From Pseudomonadota bacterium (GTDB taxonomy: Bacteria > Pseudomonadota > Gammaproteobacteria > Enterobacterales > Succinivibrionaceae): 64,000 bases of DNA. A model generated the notes under the pieces. It had not been told where the DNA came from. It worked only from the letters and a program-made list of their open reading frames with translations, and searched no databases. The stretch lies in NCBI GenBank assembly GCA_023460615.1, contig JAEWPL010000222.1:1-64000 (forward strand). Direction: 5' to 3'. Each line of letters opens with the position of its first letter. The stretch's first letter is position 1. Shown piece after piece: positions 48,224 to 58,018 of this stretch. Made by a program: the position numbers and the translations under genes.

Positions 48224-50974
48224 GTGACCAAAGTATTGCAAAATCAATACTATATATACAAGATACCATCCAACAAAATAACAAAGTTAAAAACGTATAG
48301 TTTTAAAGAAGCATCCAAAGATGGTTGCGTTGTCTCTATTGGTGATAATCTTGTATTAGCCAAAATTAGAGAATATTATGGGGAAAATGGTGACCACGTT
48401 TCTTTATACAATAAAGTGCAAAATATACGTAAAGAAATGAAGAAAATTAGAAAGTTGCCTACAAGCACAGAAAATGTTGAAGCGATTAGAAATCTTCAAT
48501 CACAGTTGGATAATCTATTGTTTGTAGACGATATAGTAAATATAAAAGTAGTTACAAAAAAAGAATATAGGGAATTAGGAAGAAAAGGCTTTGATTTAAA
48601 CGGTAAACATTATGTGAGATTTATGGTTGGTTCAGGTCAAATGCGTAGAAATACAGTAACATTTATTAATGAAGAATTATTTGATTATATGCAAGAAAGA
48701 CTTATGTGTGGTCTTAGTGGTAAAATTAAGACAATTAATTTGGCTAAATTATCTGCATATTTTGCATTATCTTTTTCATCTGTACTTTGGGTTAGAGAAC
48801 CTAGGGTGTGTGTTATAAAAGATTTTGACACTGTAATACCAAATCAAAAATTGAACTGGATAAACAAGGGTGAAGATGGTAATACGGTTACACAGATTTA
48901 TAAAGATATTAAATTAAATAGTGCTGATGGACAAGGGTTAATTAGTCCAGAGATGGCTAAATTGTGGGCTGAGGATATGCACTTAAATTATGTGCCTTGT
49001 TCATTTGTTGTTAGGACGGCATTTGTAAAGGGCAATCTTGTACCATTTGACTTTAAAGAATATGCTAAAGAACATGGCGTCACTACTATCAAAGATAGAT
49101 ATGGTACCGAATATAATGTTGAAGATGTAGATGTGCTTTTATCAGAAAGCCAATTTAAGATGGCTAAGTATTATTCATCTTGGGAAGGATATTTAAGTTA
49201 TCATAAAGCCTATAATTTAAAATGGGGCGTTGCTCGTTATAATAAAGAGTTTGATGATGAGTATGTCCTAACTAACTATCAATATATTCAGGTGTTAAAC
49301 TTAAATAAGGAAGACATAGATGGTTTAATATCATATACAACAAATTGGATAAAAAATATTTGTAGTGGTAATTTAGAATATGCTTTGACTTATAATGTAG
49401 GGGTGAAAAATCCAGCATTGAGTGTAGATAGCATAATCAATTCTTGTGGTAGCACTTTTACTAAAGCAATTATTAAAAATCCAGAGATGTTGAAAGATGG
49501 GTTTGTTCAAAGAAAAATATATAACTCTATAAAAGAGAGTATAAGACAAGCGAAGATTGGTCGTATATGGGTTAAAGGTAATTATTCTTTTATGATTAGT
49601 GACCCCGTTGCTCAATGTAGAAGTGCATTAGGTTTAAGTCCTGATGGCTTATTACCAGCCAATCACGTATATGGAAATTTCTGGAACAAGCGAGGTGTTT
49701 CTGGCGAGGTGTGTCTTTTAAGAAGTCCATTGACACATTATTCAGAAGTTAATGTACAAAAATTGTCGAATACAGAAGAAATGCAGAAGTGGTATAAGTA
49801 TATATATAGTGGTATAATTTATAATATTTATGATATTAGCGTAGTTAAACACGCAGACTCTGATTTTGATGGCGATATTTGCATGGCGACAGATAATCCA
49901 TATTTTCTTAAAGGGGCAAAAAGAGAAGAGCTCCCAATTATGTATGACAAAGAAGCAGTCCCAACTCAAAAAATAACATTGCCTAATCAAATTAGATGTG
50001 ATATTAAAGGGTTAGATACTAAGGTTGGCCAGATAACAAATTATTCTACTAGTATGCTGGCGATGTTACCATTGTTCAAGGGTGAGAAGCAACAAGACCA
50101 AAAACAAGAAATAGAAACACGTTTAAAATTGCTTAGGGAATTGCAAGGGGCAGAAATCGATAAAATTAAAGGAACCGCCCCACCAAACTTTCCAAAATCT
50201 TGGAGACATTGGGTTCACATCAATAAGGATGACGACGATATAACTAAAGCTGAGAAATATAAATATAATTCTATGGTTGTAAAAAAGAAGCCATACTTCT
50301 TTATATATTTGTATAGTACTCTAATGAATGATTATAAGAACTACGAAAAGAATTTTAACAGCATCAGTCTTACACATTTTGGTGTACCAATAAAAGTTTT
50401 GTTGAGAAGAAAAGACCATACAGAAGGGGAAATGAATTTACTTAGAAAGTATCGTAAATATTCTCCAGTACTAGAAACAGATTGTGTGATGAATATCTTG
50501 TGTAAAGAAATTGAAAATGTAGAGTTCGATATTAAGTACAAGCCAAATTGTACAAGTTTATTGCCAGAATTTGCTGATAGAACAGAAATCGATGAAGATA
50601 AGATGGTTAAGTTAGTAGAAGTGTATAAAGGATATAAAGCTCAAAAAAAGTATAAAGGCATTGAGGCGTTGGTCGATAACGAAGGAATACAAGATGATGA
50701 TATGAATGAAATATTGAGAGGGGTTTTATATGCTAACCGTGATGAATATAAAAACAATATGTTAGATTTATTTACGTCATCTAAAGAGTTATTTAATCAT
50801 CTAGTAGTTATGTGCGAACGAAACAACTGGTCTTGTGATTGTATTTGGGATATTGTTGGTGATGATATTATAGATATTATACCTTATGGAAATACGCAGG
50901 TCGTAGTAGAGGATGCCGACGGCTTTGAATATTTGGGGCGTAACTATAAATTAGAGGAGGTAAAGAGATGTTAA
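48224..50974 (+). CDS. Single-chain two-barrel RNA polymerase (YonO/RDR-like, 916 aa)
   Basis: HADSDFDGDICMATDN contains DFDGD (547-551), the metal-binding DxDGD signature of two-barrel RNA polymerases. About 300 residues earlier, SADGQGLISPEMAKLWAED, then CSFVVRTAFVKGNLVPFDF, parallels conserved motifs of eukaryotic RDR and YonO-type enzymes (DGxGxISPE, KGxL). Length fits single-subunit polymerases. YonO of phage SPbeta transcribes phage late genes; the position just before the packaging/head genes suggests the same here. GTG start after GGAGGAG. Confidence 0.85.
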   Translation: MTKVLQNQYYIYKIPSNKITKLKTYSFKEASKDGCVVSIGDNLVLAKIREYYGENGDHVSLYNKVQNIRKEMKKIRKLPTSTENVEAIRNLQSQLDNLLFVDDIVNIKVVTKKEYRELGRKGFDLNGKHYVRFMVGSGQMRRNTVTFINEELFDYMQERLMCGLSGKIKTINLAKLSAYFALSFSSVLWVREPRVCVIKDFDTVIPNQKLNWINKGEDGNTVTQIYKDIKLNSADGQGLISPEMAKLWAEDMHLNYVPCSFVVRTAFVKGNLVPFDFKEYAKEHGVTTIKDRYGTEYNVEDVDVLLSESQFKMAKYYSSWEGYLSYHKAYNLKWGVARYNKEFDDEYVLTNYQYIQVLNLNKEDIDGLISYTTNWIKNICSGNLEYALTYNVGVKNPALSVDSIINSCGSTFTKAIIKNPEMLKDGFVQRKIYNSIKESIRQAKIGRIWVKGNYSFMISDPVAQCRSALGLSPDGLLPANHVYGNFWNKRGVSGEVCLLRSPLTHYSEVNVQKLSNTEEMQKWYKYIYSGIIYNIYDISVVKHADSDFDGDICMATDNPYFLKGAKREELPIMYDKEAVPTQKITLPNQIRCDIKGLDTKVGQITNYSTSMLAMLPLFKGEKQQDQKQEIETRLKLLRELQGAEIDKIKGTAPPNFPKSWRHWVHINKDDDDITKAEKYKYNSMVVKKKPYFFIYLYSTLMNDYKNYEKNFNSISLTHFGVPIKVLLRRKDHTEGEMNLLRKYRKYSPVLETDCVMNILCKEIENVEFDIKYKPNCTSLLPEFADRTEIDEDKMVKLVEVYKGYKAQKKYKGIEALVDNEGIQDDDMNEILRGVLYANRDEYKNNMLDLFTSSKELFNHLVVMCERNNWSCDCIWDIVGDDIIDIIPYGNTQVVVEDADGFEYLGRNYKLEEVKRC

Positions 50975-51753
50975 TATTTGATGAAAAAAAATATGCAGAG
51001 AACATAATTAACAATAAGAGATATAAAACTGTCAAGACGCAAGGTAGAGAGCGTTGCGTTTTAGTTAGATATTTAACATCTCTAAACTATTCTGTAGAAG
51101 AGATAAAAGAGGTTCTTTTAGAAATACCTATGTCTGGCGGCGAATATTTATCTTCAAAAGATAAAGATGTGATTTTTTCAAAGATTATTGCCAAGGCTAA
51201 TGAATATGAATTTGTAACTAATAAAGTTGTTAAGATATATCAGTCTGAACTTGATATTATAGAACAGGTTGAGGATGATTATGCTAGGCATCTATTATTT
51301 ATTTATTTAGTGTATTATAAATGGGCTTCTACTGTCTCTCATTTACAATTTTATAGCAAAAAGAATGATGTCATGATGGTAACTGAAAATAATAATGATG
51401 TTTGGAAATTGGCAGGGTTATCGAAGTTAAGAGTAGCAGATAGATACAGACTTTGTAATTTGTTGTTTAATAAAGGACTTTATAAAATAGATAATTTTAA
51501 AGCCTATAATTATATCTACATTCCATTTGTTGAGGATGATGGAGATGTAGCTATAGAGATTTCAAACTTTGACAATATATTAGGCGAATTATTAATTTAT
51601 GAAAAACCAACCGAATACAAGAGATGTGTTGTTTGTAATACTGTAATCAAAAAAACGCGTTCTCCTAAAAAATATTGTATTAATTGTGCTTACAAGGAAA
51701 ACTTAAGAAAGACAAAAGAAAGAAAAAGTGGTTTGAAAACCCAATCGTCTTAA
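50968..51753 (+). CDS. 261-residue protein with C-terminal zinc ribbon, coupled to the RNA polymerase
   Basis: It overlaps the polymerase stop by 7 nt. N-terminal helical region, then a winged-helix-like part (WKLAGLSKLRVADRYRLCNLLFNKGLYKI), then CVVCNTVIKKTRSPKKYCINC zinc ribbon and a basic tail. It could be an accessory factor of the polymerase (promoter or nucleic-acid binding); inferred from coupling only. Confidence 0.75.
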   Translation: MLIFDEKKYAENIINNKRYKTVKTQGRERCVLVRYLTSLNYSVEEIKEVLLEIPMSGGEYLSSKDKDVIFSKIIAKANEYEFVTNKVVKIYQSELDIIEQVEDDYARHLLFIYLVYYKWASTVSHLQFYSKKNDVMMVTENNNDVWKLAGLSKLRVADRYRLCNLLFNKGLYKIDNFKAYNYIYIPFVEDDGDVAIEISNFDNILGELLIYEKPTEYKRCVVCNTVIKKTRSPKKYCINCAYKENLRKTKERKSGLKTQSS

Positions 51754-51848
51754 ACCCCTTATTTTACTAGGCAAACGTACGTTCTATCAAAAAATATTAT
51801 TAATGAAAGAGAAAAAATAAGAAAATCCAGTAAAAAAGGAGAGTATGT

Positions 51849-53027
51849 ATGGAAGCATTTAAAAGATTAGAAAATGAAGATGAAAATGCGTACATATGGC
51901 GTGTGTGTGACAACAAAGATTTAATAGGTACTTGGCAAGACGTTTGTGATTTATTAAATTCAGAATTAAATCACGATTATAATGAGTCTTGGTATAGAAA
52001 GATGTATCAAAGTTTTATGATGATGTTTGATGCGATAAAAAGTAAATATTTCGATGATGAACAAATACATAAAATAGAACAGAAAAAACAAGAGCTTATT
52101 AAAGAGCGTTTTCGTTTAAACGATGAGCGTGTAGCATATAATAGAGCATTACGCAATGACGCAAGATTAGAAAGTAGATTAGATAAATTAGAGGAAGCTA
52201 TATTGGACTTTGGTAAAGAAGCCTATGTTAGTAGCCCAGTAAAAACTATAAAATCAGACAATGATTTATTAGTTATTTTGAGTGACCTCCATATAGGACA
52301 GACGTTTGATAGTTTTGGTGGTAAATATAATACGGATATAGCAAAGCAAAGATTGTGTAAATATTTAGACGAGATAATTGCTTTAAGAGATATATATAAT
52401 TCTGAAAATTGTTATGTGTCTTTACAAGGGGATTTAATTAGTAATTCAATTCATAAGACTATAGCAATTACCAATCAAGAGAACGTTATACAACAAATTA
52501 AAAAAGCTAGTGAACTTGTTACTATGTTTGTTTATGAATTAAGTAAACATTTTAATAAGGTTATGGTTACAAGCGTAAGCGGTAATCATTCACGTTTAGA
52601 TAAAAAAGAAGACGCACTGAAAGATGAGCGTTTAGATGATATTGTGATTTGGTATATGAATGCTGCATTAAGTGGTGTAAACAATGTAGAATTAAAGACA
52701 AACAATGAAGATAGTACTTTTGCTGAAATGGATATTAGAGGAAAAAAGTACATTAATGTTCACGGAGATTATGACGCTTTTTCTAAAGCTGGTATAGCAA
52801 GTTTGTCAATGATGTTAGGATATTTTCCATACGCCATCACATTTGGGCACCTACATACTTGTGCTATGCAGGATGAAGGTGGCGTAAAAATACTTAGAGG
52901 TGGTAGCTTGGCTGGTAGCGGCGACGATTATACAATTCAAAAGAGGTTACCTGGCAATGCCACACAAATGGTCTGTGTTTGTACTGCTGATGGCATAAAA
53001 TCATATAATGTTATAGAACTAAGTTAG
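51849..53027 (+). CDS. Calcineurin-like metallophosphoesterase (392 aa)
   Basis: ILSDLHIG (~146), SLQGDLIS, SVSGNHSR (~244), NVHGD and GHLH (~332) form the complete two-metal phosphoesterase set (DxH, GD, GNH, H, GHxH), most like Mre11/SbcD or phage nucleases. The N-terminal ~130 residues have a helix-turn-helix-like start and a basic coiled coil. First gene of the packaging block. Confidence 0.85.
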   Translation: MEAFKRLENEDENAYIWRVCDNKDLIGTWQDVCDLLNSELNHDYNESWYRKMYQSFMMMFDAIKSKYFDDEQIHKIEQKKQELIKERFRLNDERVAYNRALRNDARLESRLDKLEEAILDFGKEAYVSSPVKTIKSDNDLLVILSDLHIGQTFDSFGGKYNTDIAKQRLCKYLDEIIALRDIYNSENCYVSLQGDLISNSIHKTIAITNQENVIQQIKKASELVTMFVYELSKHFNKVMVTSVSGNHSRLDKKEDALKDERLDDIVIWYMNAALSGVNNVELKTNNEDSTFAEMDIRGKKYINVHGDYDAFSKAGIASLSMMLGYFPYAITFGHLHTCAMQDEGGVKILRGGSLAGSGDDYTIQKRLPGNATQMVCVCTADGIKSYNVIELS

Positions 53028-53045
53028 TCTTAGTTTTTTTTATTT
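53015..53045 (+). terminator. Rho-independent terminator
   Basis: AACTAAG/CTTAGTT hairpin followed by eight T, directly after the phosphoesterase stop. Confidence 0.8.
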
Positions 53046-53066
53046 TTGAAAGAAAGGTGAATGCAC

Positions 53067-53900
53067 GTGGCAACTAAATATAAGAAGCCTATAAAAAAAG
53101 TTGAGGGTCAACAAAAAGTTATTTGTCAAAATAAAGATTGCGATAAAATGGGCAAGCACTTAAGTGTGGATGATTTTTATAAATCACGTAATGCTATGGT
53201 GCAACACCATCCTTATTGCAAAGATTGTGTTAATAAAATGATTGACGTTAATAATTTAGAGTCAGTATATAGTGTATTAAAAGTGTTAGACACTCCTTTT
53301 ATAATGGATATTTGGAATGATGTGTGTAATTCTGGTACAACCAATTATATGGGAGATTATTTAAGGGCTATAAATTTTACATATAGAAAAAAATATGCGG
53401 GTATGGGTTTTGACGATAGTATATTTGAATTATCTGAAAACGAAGAAATAAGTAATAATGTACAGGCTGCTTTTGATGATACTCCAGTTTGGAGTGATGA
53501 GTGGCAAGGCAAGTACACTAAGTCTGACTTAAAATATTTAAACGATTATTATAATGGATTACAAAATGATTTTAAAATAATCACTACAAACCATAGAGAT
53601 TATGCTAGAAAAATTGCTCAAGCATCTTTGTCTCAAATGAAAGCATATCAACATTTATTACAGGGTGAAGAGGGTGCCGACTTAGCATACGAAAAAGCTA
53701 CTAAAATATTTGATATGTTATCTAAATCAGCTCAATTTGCTGAAAGCCAACGTGGAGCTAATGATGTTGCTTTAGGTTGTTTTGGTAGAGTATTTGATGC
53801 AGTTGAAAAACACAATTGGGTTCCAGAGTATATTCCAACTGATGAAGATATGTATGACAAGTTATTAAATCAATTCTCTAATATTGAGAGGAGTTTATAA
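53067..53900 (+). CDS. Probable small terminase subunit-like protein (277 aa)
   Basis: An N-terminal zinc finger (CQNKDCDKMGKH and YCKDC) is followed by a helical body. Position just before and overlapping the large terminase, and size, fit a small terminase subunit that recognises packaging DNA; no specific motif proves it. GTG at 53067 fits the AAAGGTG site; ATG at 53061 is the alternative. Confidence 0.65.
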   Translation: MATKYKKPIKKVEGQQKVICQNKDCDKMGKHLSVDDFYKSRNAMVQHHPYCKDCVNKMIDVNNLESVYSVLKVLDTPFIMDIWNDVCNSGTTNYMGDYLRAINFTYRKKYAGMGFDDSIFELSENEEISNNVQAAFDDTPVWSDEWQGKYTKSDLKYLNDYYNGLQNDFKIITTNHRDYARKIAQASLSQMKAYQHLLQGEEGADLAYEKATKIFDMLSKSAQFAESQRGANDVALGCFGRVFDAVEKHNWVPEYIPTDEDMYDKLLNQFSNIERSL

Positions 53901-55660
53901 TGGCTTCATATAAAAATTTTAGTCAAAAAAGAAGAGCTGCACAAACTTGGGCATATAATGATACTGATAATCCATTAAGTTATGACCCAATTAATAATGA
54001 AAAAATTGACTATGAAGAATGGACAAAATTCTTATCATACTATAGATATTATATAGATAAATTTGCCGTAGATATTTTAGGAGTAAACTTATTTCCATTT
54101 CAAAGATTAATAATGAGGGCTATGGCAAGATACCCTAATGCAATGTTAATATGCTGTCGTGGTTTAGGTAAATCTTGGCTGTGTGCTTTGTTTATGATAT
54201 GCATGGCAATTCTTTATCCTGGTATGGCTGTCGGAATTGTTTCTGGAAATGGAAATCAAGCACGTATGGTTATCAAACAAAAAATAGAGGGTGAGTTGCA
54301 AAAGAACGAAAATATCAAGAGAGAAATATCAAACATAAAGACGAGTACTGATGACTGTATAGTAACTCTCAAAAACGGCAGTTCTATACGTGCTATTACT
54401 TTAGGTACCAATCAAAAAGGCGATAATGCTCGTGGTTGGCGTTTCCAATTAGTCTTGGTGGACGAAGCGAGATTAGTTAAAGATAACACTTTAACAGAGG
54501 TTATTCGTCCGATGATAAAGACGCCAAGACAAAATGCAATTGATTTACACGACAAATATCCAGAGAACCCTATTGAGAAGGGTAGAATGATTTATATTTC
54601 TTCTGCTTGGTTAAAGACTTGTGACTTATACCAAAAGTTTTTAAATTTCTATCATTCAATGATTAGCGGAGATAAGCACTACTTTGTAGCGAGTTTGGAT
54701 TATAAAGTAGGAATTGATGCGGGTTTATTTTCTCAAGAAGAAATAGATATAGAAAAAGAAAGTCCAGATATGTCTTTAGATAAATTTGCTTATGAATATG
54801 AAGGAACATTTGTTGGTAGTTCTAACGATAGTTATTATCCATATTCATTAACAAATAAATGTCGTGTCTTAGATAGGTGTGAATTATTACAACCTAAGAA
54901 GACACAGTATTCATATGTAATTACACACGACGTTGCCGTATCAACTAAAGCTGGTTCCGATAATTCGTGTACACACGTTATTAAGTTAATACCAAAAAGT
55001 AATGGTACATTTGATAAGCACGTTGTTTTTACAAAGACATTAAATGGAGCTAGTTTAAAAGAACAAAGGGACTTATTGCGTGAGTTATTACACATTAGGT
55101 TCCCTAATACAGAAAAACTCGTAATTGACGTTCGTAGTGCTGGACAAGGATTGCTTTCTTTATTGGAAGAGCCTTGGTCTTATCGTAATGAAAGAGGAGA
55201 TATTGAAGAATATCCACCGTTAATTCAGGACGATGATGAAGAGACGATGAGAACCTTGCCTAACGCAGAACCAATTATTAGAGGTATTCAAGCAACTGCT
55301 GATTTTAACAGTACTTATTATCCTTATATGAAAAGTTGTTTTGAAGACCAGAGTTTGAAATTATTAGTTGATAGTAATGAGACAGATGAACTATATAAAG
55401 CTGGAAAGTATACAGCTGAAGAACAAGTAATGCACGTTGAACACGATAATTTAATGCAAGAGCTTAGTAATATTAAAAGAGACTTCGGTCTTAATGGTCA
55501 GATATTATATGACCGTATTGTTAAATCTGCTAAACGTGACCGTGCGACATCTTTAATGTACGGGTTGTCTGTTGTGTTTGAATATGAAAAACAAGGTAAG
55601 GCCGATATAGGTAGAACAGAAGTTGACACCTTAAAATATTTGGCTGGATACATTTATTAG
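53900..55660 (+). CDS. terL: Terminase large subunit (586 aa)
   Basis: ATPase: LICCRGLGKSW as Walker A (~83-93), LVLVDEA as Walker B (~183-189). Nuclease: THDVAVSTKAGSDN, then VIDVRSAGQG, acidic residues of the RNase-H-like fold. It drives ATP-dependent DNA packaging into the prohead and cuts the concatemer. ATG overlaps the upstream stop by one base. Confidence 0.93.
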   Translation: MASYKNFSQKRRAAQTWAYNDTDNPLSYDPINNEKIDYEEWTKFLSYYRYYIDKFAVDILGVNLFPFQRLIMRAMARYPNAMLICCRGLGKSWLCALFMICMAILYPGMAVGIVSGNGNQARMVIKQKIEGELQKNENIKREISNIKTSTDDCIVTLKNGSSIRAITLGTNQKGDNARGWRFQLVLVDEARLVKDNTLTEVIRPMIKTPRQNAIDLHDKYPENPIEKGRMIYISSAWLKTCDLYQKFLNFYHSMISGDKHYFVASLDYKVGIDAGLFSQEEIDIEKESPDMSLDKFAYEYEGTFVGSSNDSYYPYSLTNKCRVLDRCELLQPKKTQYSYVITHDVAVSTKAGSDNSCTHVIKLIPKSNGTFDKHVVFTKTLNGASLKEQRDLLRELLHIRFPNTEKLVIDVRSAGQGLLSLLEEPWSYRNERGDIEEYPPLIQDDDEETMRTLPNAEPIIRGIQATADFNSTYYPYMKSCFEDQSLKLLVDSNETDELYKAGKYTAEEQVMHVEHDNLMQELSNIKRDFGLNGQILYDRIVKSAKRDRATSLMYGLSVVFEYEKQGKADIGRTEVDTLKYLAGYIY

Positions 55661-55677
55661 GAAGGGCAGGTGTAATA

Positions 55678-57276
55678 ATGAGTAAGAAAAAAGATAATAA
55701 TAATAAGGTTCTTTTGTCTGAGAATGAAGTTGTAGAAACTTTAGAAGCTGTACAAAGAGCGTTCGATGTATTAGATTTCGCTAAAGGATATAACGATGGT
55801 GTTTATAGTCCTATGACGCAAAATACATTAATGAAGAACTTAAATATTTCTTCTGTTGTGCCAGATAGAGCTGGTATTGAAGAAGCATTAAAAGACCCAG
55901 CAAATCACGAAACGTCATTAGTATCTTATGGTCAGTCATATTATTTTAGCAGTCTAATGTATAAACGTAATTTAGAATACATTGCGAATTTACCTGCTTT
56001 TGACCTAGAAATGACTTGTATCAATGCTACAGCCGCTGATTATAACACAACCAAATATAAAAACGATTATAAAGCCATTGCAAACTTTCTGGATAAATTT
56101 GATTATAGAGCTCAATTTAAAGAGGTTCTATGGAATTTATTAATGGAAGAAACATATTATGGCATCTTTAGAAAGTTTGACAGCAAAAGCGTATTACAAC
56201 AATGGCCTTGGAAGTATGCTAAAGTCACTGGTAAATTTGAATATGGTTTATTATATGATATTGATATGAACTATTTTTTACAAGGGATTGTAGACTTAAA
56301 CTGCTATCCAGATTGGTTAAAAAAGAAATATAAAGAGGTTTTTAGTGCTGATACAAACGCTTATAAGCCAGGTAATAAATTGAATAATAGAACTGGTAAA
56401 TTTGCAACTTGGGTTCAAACATCACCAGAAGAAGGTTTTTGGTGTTTTAAATTTAATCCAAAACATTCATTACAGGTTCCATTCTTTAGTGCAATGCTGC
56501 CAGAGATGGCTGTTGTTCCTTTGATGAGAAGATTGCAAGTTGACCAAAGTATGGCTGCTGCTCGTAAATTATTAGTAAGTTCAGTGCCATATTTAAAAGA
56601 GAAGAAATCTTCTAGTGTCGCTAATCAATTAGCTATTGATGCCGATGTTTTAGGTAAATTCATCGGTTTAGCAGCACAAGGAATTGAGAATGCTATTAAG
56701 ATTTTAGCATTACCAACAGAGGATATTAAGGGTGTAGAATTTGAAAATACAGATAAAGACACCTATAAAAACTTTATGGCGATTACAAGTTCATTATTAA
56801 GTGGAGGCAAGGTAATATTTTCTACTGATGAAAATCAAAATGCTATAGAAACACAATTATCATTGAACTTAGATGAGCTGTTAGCGGAGTCGATTTATCC
56901 TCAATTTGAAGAATTTTTAAATTACTTTGCAAATAAAGAAACAAAGAAGTTTAAATGGAAATTTAGATTTGTTGGATGCAATGACCAATTTGATAGACTA
57001 AGACGCCAAAATGAAGCTTTCACTTATGCCGATAAGGGTGTCGTGTTACCAAATAAGATAGCGTCGTCTTTAGGATTAAATAAAATAGAATTAGAAAGAG
57101 AACTAGAAGAGGCAAATGCTACAGGATTTACTGATAAGTTAATGATGATGGTCAATATAAATACAATGTCGCCTAATAATGCTGGTCGTCCCACTAAAGA
57201 CGATGCAGATTTAACAGACAGCGGGGCAAAGACTAGGTCTAATGCTTCAAATATTGAAAAAGGCGGAAAGGTTTAA
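55678..57276 (+). CDS. Portal protein (532 aa)
   Basis: Length, position right after the large terminase, a helical central stem with acidic C-terminus (DLTDSGAKTRSNAS) and PWKYAKVTGKFEYGL, FSAMLPEMAVVPLMRRLQVDQ segments fit phage portals. It forms the dodecameric DNA channel at one capsid vertex. Confidence 0.82.
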   Translation: MSKKKDNNNKVLLSENEVVETLEAVQRAFDVLDFAKGYNDGVYSPMTQNTLMKNLNISSVVPDRAGIEEALKDPANHETSLVSYGQSYYFSSLMYKRNLEYIANLPAFDLEMTCINATAADYNTTKYKNDYKAIANFLDKFDYRAQFKEVLWNLLMEETYYGIFRKFDSKSVLQQWPWKYAKVTGKFEYGLLYDIDMNYFLQGIVDLNCYPDWLKKKYKEVFSADTNAYKPGNKLNNRTGKFATWVQTSPEEGFWCFKFNPKHSLQVPFFSAMLPEMAVVPLMRRLQVDQSMAAARKLLVSSVPYLKEKKSSSVANQLAIDADVLGKFIGLAAQGIENAIKILALPTEDIKGVEFENTDKDTYKNFMAITSSLLSGGKVIFSTDENQNAIETQLSLNLDELLAESIYPQFEEFLNYFANKETKKFKWKFRFVGCNDQFDRLRRQNEAFTYADKGVVLPNKIASSLGLNKIELERELEEANATGFTDKLMMMVNINTMSPNNAGRPTKDDADLTDSGAKTRSNASNIEKGGKV

Positions 57277-57288
57277 GGAGGTTAGAGT

Positions 57289-57807
57289 ATGAGTGAAGGA
57301 CTTATTTCAAAAGAAATGAAAGCGTCTTTGGAAAAAATAATTTCACACTGTTTTTATTGCAATCGTATGCTTGATAGAATGTGTAGTATTCTATCCGTAA
57401 CTTTCGTAATGCCTATCACATCTAATATTCTTCATCACAAATTAGCACATCTTTATCCAGTATTAGCAGATGATATTTCTGACTATATGGATGCTAGAGA
57501 TTGTACTACAGTTTATGGAGAAACTCCTAAAGGAGACCAAGATTATGATACAGCATTAGATTGTTTTAATAAGATGCTAGAAATTAATTTAAAATTGGAG
57601 TCGTTAGTAAAAGACTCTATTACTTTGGCACAAAATATAAATGATTATAGTACTAAAGTAATGTTAGAACAATTTATATTAAAAATTACTCATATCACAA
57701 AAGATATTTTATTATTAGTTGATAAAGCAGAAATGTATGGAGACAGTGATGCTTCTATGATGAAGTTTGACCACGATATGCCATCATTTAATGTTTTTGG
57801 AGAGTAA
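57289..57807 (+). CDS. Unrecognised 172-residue helical protein (ferritin-like pattern)
   Basis: Helical, with four long amphipathic helices and HCFYCNRM, HHKLAH, DYMDARD elements that recall ferritin-like four-helix bundles; metal ligands not proven. Located between portal and protease. Confidence 0.7.
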   Translation: MSEGLISKEMKASLEKIISHCFYCNRMLDRMCSILSVTFVMPITSNILHHKLAHLYPVLADDISDYMDARDCTTVYGETPKGDQDYDTALDCFNKMLEINLKLESLVKDSITLAQNINDYSTKVMLEQFILKITHITKDILLLVDKAEMYGDSDASMMKFDHDMPSFNVFGE

Positions 57808-57808
57808 T

Positions 57809-58018
57809 ATGTTTATTTCTAATTTAAACAATAAAGATAAAAAATATTATGAATGTGGTAAGATTGTGGGTAATTATTTAATTAAAAATGGCATTCCAAT
57901 GTTGGCACGTGAAGATGGGCTAATGTTGTTTGCAAAAACAAAAAGACTTCAAAAGGTCATTGATGATATGCCTTTGTATTTACAACTTCTAATTAAAGGG
58001 GGTGTTATCAATGGATAA
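57809..58018 (+). CDS. Unrecognised 69-residue protein
   Basis: Start at 57809 (MFISNLNNKD) after GGAGAG. Small alpha/beta protein in the head operon; its end overlaps the protease start. Confidence 0.66.
   Translation: MFISNLNNKDKKYYECGKIVGNYLIKNGIPMLAREDGLMLFAKTKRLQKVIDDMPLYLQLLIKGGVING

Noticed and set aside
51773..51782. Palindrome AACGTACGTT before the phosphoesterase gene as an operator
   Set aside because: A single short palindrome with no second copy seen; insufficient support.
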